This document shows positions 1 through 5,977 of a stretch of 6,748 nt of DNA, piece after piece; position 1 is the stretch's first letter, and the number at the start of each line of letters is the position of its first letter. The DNA is from Granulosicoccaceae bacterium (GTDB taxonomy: Bacteria > Pseudomonadota > Gammaproteobacteria > DAOVJZ01). The notes beneath the pieces were generated by a model. It saw nothing but the letters and a program-made list of their open reading frames with translations. It was not told the DNA's origin and did no database searches. Location: the NCBI GenBank assembly GCA_030632035.1, contig DAOVJZ010000083.1, positions 1 to 6,748 on the forward strand, read 5' to 3'. A program made the translations under genes and the position numbers.

Positions 1-773
1 AAATGTTGTTTATTAGCGGAAGCAAATCCTCCAAGTCGAAAAAGTCATGGTATGACCTTGTTCATGAAAGTCTGTCTGAAAAAACAGAGGTAAATAATGA
101 AGGTGCGCTGGTTCTAACTTCAGGCGATTCTTCTTTTGGTCAGGGGAAAATAGCTGCCGAAAGAAAAGAAACCCCATCGAAGATAGATCCCCAGCTATCA
201 AAACCGCTAAAACTGGCAGAACAGGGAGTTAGTGAGCTTCATCCATCAGAAACTGATAGTTCTGAAAAATCCTTCGCAACAAAATCAGAACATAATGCCC
301 AGCAACGCGGTGAAATAATTCATCGCATGCTTGAACTTTTATCCTCACCTAATACAAACAAAAAGCAGATACCAGCACAAATAGCTAATGAGTTTTCAAT
401 ATCAGAAAACTCGGAAAACTTTAAATACTACTGGCAGGAGGCCAAGCGTGTTTTTGAAATGGAAAAATTTCATTACCTGTTCAACCAGAAACAATATACA
501 CAGTTCTGGAATGAAATACCCATCTGCTATCAACTTGATGGGCAAACCATCTATGGAATAATTGACAGATTGGTGCTTACAGAAAATGAAGCCATTATTG
601 TGGATTACAAGACCCACCACTATGCCTCAAAGAAAAATATCGCATCACTGGCGGAATCTTACCAAAAGCAGTTACAGTTTTATGCTGAAGGCATAAAAAA
701 ACTGTGGCCTGATAAAGAAGTTAAATCCCAACTGTTATTTACAGCCTGTGCTGAAATAGTTGATATGAATTAA
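1..773 (+). CDS. addA: AddA-type helicase-nuclease, C-terminal part (5' end outside window)
   Basis: This is the 3' end of a large UvrD/AddA-family gene. The reading frame is open to the left edge, so the first ATG (base 3) is internal. The opening residues MLFISGS match what normally follows helicase motif VI (TRAKQ-type) in UvrD-like enzymes. Residue numbers below count from that Met. Residues ~8-98 form a polar Ser/Lys/Glu-rich linker. From ~100 onward there is a RecB-like PD-(D/E)XK nuclease: RGEIIHRML at 102-110, E171, GIIDR with D188, DYKT with D201 and K203, and QLQFY with Q223 and Y227. All of the metal and catalytic positions expected for an active nuclease are therefore present. The tail (WPDKEVKSQLLFT) resembles the AddA C-terminus. 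AddA works with AddB to resect double-strand breaks for RecA loading; addB is not in the window and would be expected upstream. The stop codon lies 5 bp from the convergent dsbC stop. A different UvrD-nuclease fusion is possible but less likely. Confidence 0.85.
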   Translation, partial: MLFISGSKSSKSKKSWYDLVHESLSEKTEVNNEGALVLTSGDSSFGQGKIAAERKETPSKIDPQLSKPLKLAEQGVSELHPSETDSSEKSFATKSEHNAQQRGEIIHRMLELLSSPNTNKKQIPAQIANEFSISENSENFKYYWQEAKRVFEMEKFHYLFNQKQYTQFWNEIPICYQLDGQTIYGIIDRLVLTENEAIIVDYKTHHYASKKNIASLAESYQKQLQFYAEGIKKLWPDKEVKSQLLFTACAEIVDMN

Positions 774-787
774 CTTTTTTATTTTTT
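759..787 (+). terminator. weak terminator-like end of addA
   Basis: A small AU-rich hairpin at 759-774 (GTTGAT/ATTAAC, 6 bp with one G-U pair, loop ATGA) spans the addA stop codon. It is followed by two runs of six T separated by one A (775-787). The T-tract is striking but the stem is weak and has almost no G-C pairs, so termination here is only plausible. The tract also encodes the last lysine codons and the stop of dsbC on the other strand. Confidence 0.3.
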
Positions 788-1504
788 ATCCAGCACCTGA
801 ATCAATTTATCAGGTGGAACAAACCCCGGATACATGCCGCCATCTTCTAATATCAGTAATGGTGTACCACGTAACCCCAGTTTTTCTGCTGCCGCAATAT
901 GTTGTTTGACTGGATCCTTGCAGGCTTCCGAAGAAATTGCTTTCCCTTCCTTGGCTTCTGTAATCGCCTTCTTGCGATCTTTTGAACACCAGACCGAAAC
1001 TGCTTTCTTATAAGAAGGTGAATCAATACCCGCACGTGGGTAGGACATATAACGAATTTTGATCCCCAGCTTGTTGTAGTTTTCTATCTGACTGTGCAAT
1101 TTACGACAATAGCCGCAATCGATATCGGTAAAAACAGAAACAGTATGTTTGAGTTCCTTGGGTGAAAAAACAATCATGTCTTTTTCATCTAGTGTAGCCA
1201 GCACATTCAATCGTGCCTTGCGCCGGGAATTTTCACTGAGGTTTTCACCTTTTTTTAGATCAATAATATCGCCACGAAAAACAAAACGGCCATCATTGCT
1301 GACATAGGCCACCTGTGTACCAAAAACCACTTCATAAAGACCCGGCATACTGGACTCACCAATACTATCAGGCTTCGCACCGGGAAAAAGCATGGCCAAC
1401 ACCTTGTCTATATTTTCCGGGGGTTTGCTATCTGCCTTCTCTTCAGCCTGAACCAGACCATTAAATGAAAAAATACAAATAAGTAATACCAAAAACTGTT
1501 TCAT
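779..1504 (-). CDS. dsbC: thiol:disulfide interchange protein DsbC (periplasmic disulfide isomerase)
   Basis: This 241-aa protein matches DsbC in length and layout. Residues 1-20 are a Sec signal peptide (hydrophobic core FLVLLICIFSF, cleavage after VQA), giving a periplasmic protein. The N-terminal dimerisation domain covers roughly 25-85 (GLYEVVFG...VSNDGRFVFRGDIIDL). The thioredoxin-fold domain carries the active site DIDCGYCRKLH, with the CGYC pair at C130/C133, and the cis-proline loop RGTP at 211-214. C173 and C195 match the second, structural disulfide of E. coli DsbC. The known role is isomerising wrong disulfides in exported proteins, kept reduced by DsbD. The ATG has a good Shine-Dalgarno (AGAAGG at 1514-1519, 9 nt away) and lies 23 bp after the xerD stop. 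The xerD-dsbC pair is conserved in gammaproteobacteria. What usually follows dsbC (recJ, or hom in pseudomonads) is absent; the next gene is the convergent addA. Confidence 0.96.
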   Translation of the reverse strand: MKQFLVLLICIFSFNGLVQAEEKADSKPPENIDKVLAMLFPGAKPDSIGESSMPGLYEVVFGTQVAYVSNDGRFVFRGDIIDLKKGENLSENSRRKARLNVLATLDEKDMIVFSPKELKHTVSVFTDIDCGYCRKLHSQIENYNKLGIKIRYMSYPRAGIDSPSYKKAVSVWCSKDRKKAITEAKEGKAISSEACKDPVKQHIAAAEKLGLRGTPLLILEDGGMYPGFVPPDKLIQVLDKK

Positions 1505-1527
1505 AACTTGTTACCTTCTGTTTCAAT

Positions 1528-2457
1528 TCACCCACGCGGATGATGCTCTTCATGCAGTCGTTTTAATCGTTCACATGCCACATGCGTATAAATCTGTGTT
1601 GTTGATAAATCCGAATGTCCTAACAACATCTGTACTGAACGTAAATCTGCTCCATTATTAATCAAATGGGTTGCAAAAGAGTGACGTAATGTATGCGGAG
1701 ACAACTCTTTCTTCAACTGCGAATGCTGTGCATAACGCTTGATAATGTGCCAGAACATCTGCCTCGTCATTGCGCTCCCACGGCGTGTAGGAAACACCGC
1801 CTCTGTCACATGCCCTTTCATTATATCGTTACGGGGGCCATTAAGATATTGCTCCAGCCAGGAAATCGCCTCTTCCCCCAGTGGTGCCAAACGCTCCTTG
1901 TTTCCCTTCCCCATAACACGTACGACACCCATTCGAAGGTTAAGTTGCGACAATTTCAGCCCCACCAGCTCAGTCACTCGCAATCCGGTGGCATATAACA
2001 CCTCCATCATTGTGCGATCTCGCATACCCATTGGATCTTCTACATTGGGGGCCAACAACAATGATTCAACTTCTTTCTCAGTAAGGGACTTGGGCAAAGG
2101 CCGCCCCATACGCGGGGCCTCGATCAAGGCAGTAGGATCACTATCAGTACGTCCTTCTCGCAACATGTATTGATAGAAACGACGCAGACTGGAAAGCATG
2201 CGCGCTGTTGTTCGTACCTGTACCCCCTCGCTAACACGATCAGCCAGATAGGACCGCAAATCCTCTCTTTGTGCCTTGAGTAATAAAGTGCTTTTTTGAT
2301 TCAACCACTGGGTCAATTTGAACAAGTCATTCCGATATGCAGACAACGTGTTCTGGCTAAGCCCACGCTCAACCCATAACATATCAAGAAAGGATTCTAT
2401 GACCGAAATTTCGGAATCAGGAATTGTTGAATCCAGGATTACTGCCTTTGCTTTCAT
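1528..2457 (-). CDS. xerD: tyrosine site-specific recombinase XerD
   Basis: This 309-aa tyrosine recombinase acts with XerC at dif to resolve chromosome dimers at the division septum, activated by FtsK. The N-terminal SAM-like core-binding domain is at ~20-105 (FLDMLWVERGLSQNTLSAYR). The catalytic domain is at ~120-305 with the full active set: R160 in ATGLRVTEL, K184 in MGKGNKER, H255 and R258 in SPHTLRH, H281 in LLGHSD, and nucleophile Y290 in TTQIYTHV. Similarity to E. coli XerD (298 aa) is very high, including the GVVRV-GKGNKER and QMLLGHSDLSTTQIYTHV segments, which favours XerD over XerC. It is about 11 residues longer at the N-terminus. The start is well bounded: an in-frame TAG lies two codons upstream (2461-2463), and no ATG, GTG or TTG follows until Met26, inside the conserved domain. 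The start overlaps the ogt 3' end by 41 bp and has no clear Shine-Dalgarno, suggesting translational coupling. Confidence 0.96.
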   Translation of the reverse strand: MKAKAVILDSTIPDSEISVIESFLDMLWVERGLSQNTLSAYRNDLFKLTQWLNQKSTLLLKAQREDLRSYLADRVSEGVQVRTTARMLSSLRRFYQYMLREGRTDSDPTALIEAPRMGRPLPKSLTEKEVESLLLAPNVEDPMGMRDRTMMEVLYATGLRVTELVGLKLSQLNLRMGVVRVMGKGNKERLAPLGEEAISWLEQYLNGPRNDIMKGHVTEAVFPTRRGSAMTRQMFWHIIKRYAQHSQLKKELSPHTLRHSFATHLINNGADLRSVQMLLGHSDLSTTQIYTHVACERLKRLHEEHHPRG

Positions 2458-2935
2458 GTGCTAACAACCAGCGTTTAATTACTATTTTCCAACCATCTGT
2501 CTCACCAGAATAGCCGCCAAACCCTGTCTGCGCAATAACACGGTGGCAAGGAATAATGAATGGGACCGGATTATGGCGGCAAGCACCGCCTACAGCACGG
2601 GCACTACTTTTTAATTCTTTGGCAACTTCACCATAACTGCGCGTGTCTCCTGATGGAATATTTTTTAATAACGACCAGACACGCTCACGAAAAGCAGTAC
2701 CTTCCAGTTTGACGGGAATACTTAATTGTTGCTCCGGATTCTTAAAATAGGCATTCAATTCATACTCTACTTTTTTAGAAAATGCATTTGCAGCGGGCTT
2801 TGCCCTGGATTCCCGTCCGAGAAAATCAATACTGCTGACACATTCATTTTCGATACACACACCCAGCTTGCCGTCAAAACCCGTAATCGGTGTTTTCATG
2901 ATAATGGCGTAGGCGTTTGAATCTGTGCTTTGCAT
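2417..2935 (-). CDS. ogt: methylated-DNA--protein-cysteine methyltransferase (O6-alkylguanine repair)
   Basis: This 172-aa protein is a stand-alone O6-alkylguanine-DNA alkyltransferase. It transfers the alkyl group from O6-alkylguanine in DNA irreversibly to its own cysteine. The C-terminal domain (~80-160) holds the family signature: FRERVWSLLKNIPSGDTRSYGEVA (helix-turn-helix entry), the recognition helix ARAVGGACRHNPVP with R113, and the active-site PCHRV with nucleophile C130. The N-terminal part (~10-75) is the usual poorly conserved ribonuclease-H-like domain. There is no Ada-type zinc or AraC domain, so this is Ogt rather than Ada. The ATG at 2935 is preceded by AGGG, which overlaps the stop of the exported repeat-protein gene 8 bp upstream, so the two genes look co-transcribed; Met13 is a possible shorter start. 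The 3' end overlaps xerD by 41 bp. Ogt versus an equivalent name (MGMT) is only a naming matter. Confidence 0.93.
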   Translation of the reverse strand: MQSTDSNAYAIIMKTPITGFDGKLGVCIENECVSSIDFLGRESRAKPAANAFSKKVEYELNAYFKNPEQQLSIPVKLEGTAFRERVWSLLKNIPSGDTRSYGEVAKELKSSARAVGGACRHNPVPFIIPCHRVIAQTGFGGYSGETDGWKIVIKRWLLAHESKGSNPGFNNS

Positions 2936-2943
2936 GGAAAACC

Positions 2944-4722
2944 CTATTCTCTGAAACGCAACTTTTCCAGTTCTTGCTTCAGTACCTGACGATGACGCGG
3001 TTCAGAAGAACTACGCAACAATTTTTTAAACAACTTATAGGAATCCTTTATATAGCCGCCTTCAGACAAGGTGCGTGCCGCCTGATATTTTGCCGACTCG
3101 GCCCACGGATCAGCCGCCTTCTTGTCGTGCAACCAGGCAGAACGCAAATACAATCTGGCTGCTTCATCATATTCCGTCAGTGCGCGTTTTGAATCCGCCA
3201 TCCAGTACAACATTTCGCGCTTGCGCTTTTTGTTTGTTGTGCGGTCATAGAGTAATTCAAATAATGAATAGGCGGTAAGATGCTCATCAACTGCTTGCAA
3301 ATCAAACACCACCTGCATAACACGATCCAGTTGTTTCTTTTTCAGATTGTCATCTGATTCAAGAATGTCTTCTAGTATATTGATACCTTCTGTTGTATTG
3401 CCTGCCATAATATGAATCCGGGCACGCCGTAACATTTCCTTTATCCTGTTTTTACTTTCCTCATCTTCCTCAAGACCATTTATCAGGGTTGAAGCCAGTT
3501 TTATTTTTCCTTCCTTTACCGCCTTGTCTGCCAGATACTTTCTGACTGCAATCGGTATGGCGGCTACCTTTTTAAATCGGGATGAATTCATATATAACTG
3601 CTGGACAATATCGGCTCCATTTTTAACTCTGTTCAGATTCTTGACTAATCGCTTATGCGCCTTGATATTGTTCTCTTCTGTTTTTGCACCTCTAGATAAC
3701 AAGGCATAGATAGCACGCCCTCTTACTGGACGTTTTCTTATATGCTTTTTCGCTAACGCAAACCATGGGGCATCCTTATCCTCCATAAAACTATCCTTAC
3801 CTGCCAGAAAAAGAGCATAGCTTTCATAAGCAAGCCATAAATGATCAGTGTTGTGATAAAACAACTCATCAGCCGGCGCCTTATCCAGTAAACGTGTCGC
3901 CTGCTCCATGGATTTTACATACTGCGCATAATATTCCGCTGCCAACGCCGCCTTTGCAGACAGCAACCAGAAACGATATTTATTTTCAGTCTTTTCCTTT
4001 CTTTTTCCGGCTGACTTTATTGCTGAATTCATGACCCTGACAGCTTTGGACTGCTTGCTCTGTAAACGTGCACAAAGATAAAGCGCATAGGCCTCACCCT
4101 TATCTTTTTTGCTCAACACGCTCTTGACCCTTTCAGGGACACCATTCATCAGGAAATAACGCGCCTGAAAAATCTTGAACTCTTTATCACCAACGCCAAA
4201 TTCTTTTGCATATGATTTGATAGCTAATCCAGCATCGTCCAGTTTTCCTTCTTGCAAATAACTGGCAATAATCTGAAACCGCCACTGCTTTTCCAGCTCT
4301 TTATCATTACGTAAAGGAGCAGACCAAATCTGTTTCAGCAAAGCAGCACGTGCTAGCCTGCCATCTCCCTGCTCATTACGTGCACTGGCGGCATACGTCA
4401 CTGCCCAGTCCCTAAATCGACTGGAAACATCTGCCGGCAGATTGTCATAGCGTTCTACCAGTCTCTGGAATTCTTTCTGATCATGATAGATATTGAAGCG
4501 CAGTTTTTCCCATTCCTCCCATGAAGCAGGCTCTTTGGTTAACAAGGGCTGATAAAGCTCAAGCATGCGCAAAGCCAGAACAGGCACACCCATCTTATAC
4601 AGGTGGTGGACTTCAGATAATTCAGCGGTCATTGCCCGAGCGGGTGTACTGAGAACGAACAGAAATAAAAGAGAACAACGCAACAGGAAATGGATTAGAT
4701 AATGCTTGTCTCTTTTCAGCAT
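2944..4722 (-). CDS. exported TPR-like helical-repeat protein of unknown function
   Basis: I do not recognise a named family. From the chosen ATG the protein has 592 residues. Residues 1-30 form a signal peptide: basic start KRDK, hydrophobic core roughly 9-25, and a possible cleavage after TPARA (residue 30). C16 is not in a lipobox, so periplasmic or membrane-anchored is more likely than lipoprotein. The remainder is almost wholly alpha-helical, with repeated helix-pair patterns typical of degenerate TPR/Sel1-like repeats. They are clearest at the C-terminus: ~503-535 (MLYWMADSKRALTEYDEAARLY) and ~543-572 (SAKYQAARTLSEGGYIKDSYKLF). The protein is rich in Lys and Arg. No catalytic motif is visible. 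Such proteins usually act as scaffolds or assembly factors, but that is inference. An upstream ATG at 4755 would add 11 residues but lies inside the rplS terminator stem and would precede the signal peptide, so 4722 is preferred, although its Shine-Dalgarno is weak. It heads the ogt-xerD-dsbC cluster. Confidence 0.85.
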   Translation of the reverse strand: MLKRDKHYLIHFLLRCSLLFLFVLSTPARAMTAELSEVHHLYKMGVPVLALRMLELYQPLLTKEPASWEEWEKLRFNIYHDQKEFQRLVERYDNLPADVSSRFRDWAVTYAASARNEQGDGRLARAALLKQIWSAPLRNDKELEKQWRFQIIASYLQEGKLDDAGLAIKSYAKEFGVGDKEFKIFQARYFLMNGVPERVKSVLSKKDKGEAYALYLCARLQSKQSKAVRVMNSAIKSAGKRKEKTENKYRFWLLSAKAALAAEYYAQYVKSMEQATRLLDKAPADELFYHNTDHLWLAYESYALFLAGKDSFMEDKDAPWFALAKKHIRKRPVRGRAIYALLSRGAKTEENNIKAHKRLVKNLNRVKNGADIVQQLYMNSSRFKKVAAIPIAVRKYLADKAVKEGKIKLASTLINGLEEDEESKNRIKEMLRRARIHIMAGNTTEGINILEDILESDDNLKKKQLDRVMQVVFDLQAVDEHLTAYSLFELLYDRTTNKKRKREMLYWMADSKRALTEYDEAARLYLRSAWLHDKKAADPWAESAKYQAARTLSEGGYIKDSYKLFKKLLRSSSEPRHRQVLKQELEKLRFRE

Positions 4723-4738
4723 AATTTTGTTCTTGCAT

Positions 4739-4775
4739 AAAAAAACGGGTGTCATAATATTATGACACCCGTTTT
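4739..4775 (-). terminator. strong intrinsic terminator after rplS
   Basis: A perfect 34-bp inverted repeat (4742-4775, centre between 4758 and 4759) gives a stem of about 15 bp with core ACGGGTGTCATA and a small AT loop. On the minus-strand transcript it is followed by seven U (4739-4745), the classical intrinsic terminator form. It lies 34 bp beyond the rplS stop and should end the ribosomal-protein transcript. On the plus strand the stem is followed only by TTTTAATTT, so it may act weakly in that direction, but no plus-strand gene needs it. Confidence 0.88.
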
Positions 4776-4809
4776 AATTTAGCTAGTCGCTATAATAACC
4801 AATCGGCGA

Positions 4810-5154
4810 TTACAGCTTCTCCTTGATACGTGCAGACTTACCACGACGCTCACGCAAGTAATAAAGCTTGGCACGGCGTACATCACCACGGCGTTTCACC
4901 TCGATAGATTTAATCGCAGGACTGTGTGTCTGGAAAACACGTTCAACACCTTCACCATGTGAAACCTTGTGAACAGTGAAAGAAGAATTAAGACCACGAT
5001 TGCGCTTGGCAATAACCACGCCTTCGAATGCCTGTGACCGCTCACGGTCCCCTTCCTTAACGCGTACCTGAACAATCACAGTATCGCCTGGTGCAAATGC
5101 AGGCACATCTGTTTTCAATTGTTCTGTTTCAAGTTGGGCAATGATGTTGCTCAT
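4810..5154 (-). CDS. rplS: 50S ribosomal protein L19
   Basis: This 114-aa protein has the standard length and sequence of L19, which sits at the interface of the 30S and 50S subunits and contributes to an inter-subunit bridge. Hallmarks are FAPGDTVIVQVRVKEGDRER (~20-39), the QAFEGVVIAKRNRGLNSSFTV block (~41-61), VERVFQTHSPAIKSIEV (~70-86) and the basic tail RAKLYYLRERRGKSARIKEKL (~94-114). The ATG has a strong Shine-Dalgarno (GAGGA at 5162-5166, 7 nt away). It is the last gene of the rpsP-rimM-trmD-rplS unit, 60 bp after trmD, and is followed directly by a strong terminator. The gap before it holds a perfect TATAAT, so an extra promoter may help raise L19 above the levels of RimM and TrmD. 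Confidence 0.98.
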   Translation of the reverse strand: MSNIIAQLETEQLKTDVPAFAPGDTVIVQVRVKEGDRERSQAFEGVVIAKRNRGLNSSFTVHKVSHGEGVERVFQTHSPAIKSIEVKRRGDVRRAKLYYLRERRGKSARIKEKL

Positions 5155-5180
5155 AATTCTTTCCTCAAAAAATTTTGCGT

Positions 5181-5209
5181 ATTATACGTAAAAACTGTCC
5201 TGAATTCAT
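5181..5209 (-). promoter_or_regulatory. possible rplS promoter in the trmD-rplS gap
   Basis: On the minus strand a perfect -10 hexamer TATAAT (5181-5186) lies 17 bp from a poor -35 ATGAAT (5204-5209, 3 of 6 matches to TTGACA). The predicted start would be near 5174, giving a ~20-nt leader with the rplS Shine-Dalgarno. The -10 sits within a short inverted repeat CGTAT-T-ATACG (5178-5188), which might be chance in AT-rich sequence. Transcription from upstream of rpsP is the usual arrangement, so this promoter is tentative. Confidence 0.35.
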
Positions 5210-5214
5210 AGTCT

Positions 5215-5961
5215 TTAGTTCGTTTTATCTTCATTTTCTTTGATAAATTCTTCCAACAGGGTCTGCTGGTCACTATCCAGCGACATCTGCTCCAGCAAAT
5301 CCGGCCTCCGCAACCAGGTTCGGCCCAGCGCCTGCTTTATGCGCCAACGCTCGATAGCCTTGTGATCCCCGCTTTGGAGCACCTCGGGCACCTTACGGCC
5401 GGCAATCTCCTCAGGCCGCGTGTAATGCGGGCAATCCAGTAATCCTGCGGCAAATGAGTCCTGATCGGCCGAATCCTCGTGGCCCAGCACCCCCGGGATC
5501 TGGCGTGCCAATCCGTCGATGACCACCATCGCCGCCAGCTCTCCACCGCTCAGGACATAGTCCCCGATAGAGACTTCCTCGTCGATCTCAGCCTCGATCA
5601 AACGTTCATCCACGCCCTCATAGCGGCCTGCCACCAGAATCAGGTGTGGATGCTCCAGCAGGCTCTGAATCCCGGCCTGATCGAGCCGTTTGCCCTGTGG
5701 CGAGAGATAAACCACATGGGCCGCACCATGCTCGGCTCGCGCTGCCTGAATCGCCTGACTCAAAGGTTCAAACTGCATAACCATGCCTGGACCACCACCA
5801 TAGGGGCGATCATCTACCGTACGGTGCCGATCTTCGGTGAAATCGCGTGGATTGTGCAGATTGACAGACAAAAGGCCATTTTCAACTGCGCGGCCTGTCA
5901 CCCCGTATTGGGTTACGCCTTCTACCATCTCGGGGAAAAGTGTCACCACATCAATATGCAT
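5215..5961 (-). CDS. trmD: tRNA (guanine-N1-)-methyltransferase TrmD
   Basis: This 248-aa SPOUT enzyme methylates N1 of G37 in tRNAs with a G at position 36, preventing +1 frameshifting. It opens with the typical MHIDVVTLFPEM. The knot motifs that bind S-adenosylmethionine are visible: LSPQGKRLDQ (86-95), LVAGRYEGVDERLIE (109-123) and SIGDYVLSGGELA (131-143). R153 and D168 (in DSFAAGLLDCPHYTRPE) match the catalytic Arg154 and Asp169 of the E. coli enzyme. The C-terminal tRNA-binding domain follows (~170-248). A TTG at 5994 would add 11 residues and overlap rimM, but the ATG at 5961 fits the family N-terminus and has AAGGAA 10 nt upstream, embedded in the rimM stop. The gene is markedly GC-rich (62-67% in most 60-base lines counted) compared with its neighbours. 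The last ~20 codons are AT-rich and polar. Confidence 0.98.
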   Translation of the reverse strand: MHIDVVTLFPEMVEGVTQYGVTGRAVENGLLSVNLHNPRDFTEDRHRTVDDRPYGGGPGMVMQFEPLSQAIQAARAEHGAAHVVYLSPQGKRLDQAGIQSLLEHPHLILVAGRYEGVDERLIEAEIDEEVSIGDYVLSGGELAAMVVIDGLARQIPGVLGHEDSADQDSFAAGLLDCPHYTRPEEIAGRKVPEVLQSGDHKAIERWRIKQALGRTWLRRPDLLEQMSLDSDQQTLLEEFIKENEDKTN

Positions 5962-5971
5962 AACAAGTAGG

Positions 5972-5977
5972 TTCCTT
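5972..5977 (-). promoter_or_regulatory. trmD ribosome-binding site overlapping the rimM stop
   Basis: AAGGAA on the minus strand shares bases with the rimM TAA stop and lies 10 nt before the trmD ATG at 5961. It decides the start in favour of this ATG over the upstream TTG and implies that ribosomes finishing rimM can re-initiate on trmD. Confidence 0.7.

Noticed and set aside
794..816. Perfect 7-bp inverted repeat CACCTGA/TCAGGTG near the dsbC 3' end as a terminator
   Set aside because: It lies within dsbC coding sequence, is followed on the dsbC transcript by A-runs rather than U-runs, and on the plus strand the T-tract precedes it.
853..1035. A 60-codon minus-strand frame inside dsbC
   Set aside because: It is an alternative frame of dsbC, whose own frame carries the CGYC site and signal peptide; no independent support.
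1739..2173. A 144-codon plus-strand frame, and an overlapping 101-codon frame at 1693-1998, opposite xerD
   Set aside because: Both are antisense shadows of the XerD catalytic domain, with no ribosome-binding site or recognisable domain.
4723..4755. Longer form of the exported repeat protein starting at the ATG at 4755
   Set aside because: The start codon is inside the terminator stem, has no ribosome-binding site, and would place 11 extra residues before a good signal peptide.
5479..5970. A 163-codon open frame on the plus strand opposite trmD
   Set aside because: It lies wholly antisense to a well-conserved trmD, in its GC-rich part where spurious open frames are expected, and its product resembles nothing known to me.
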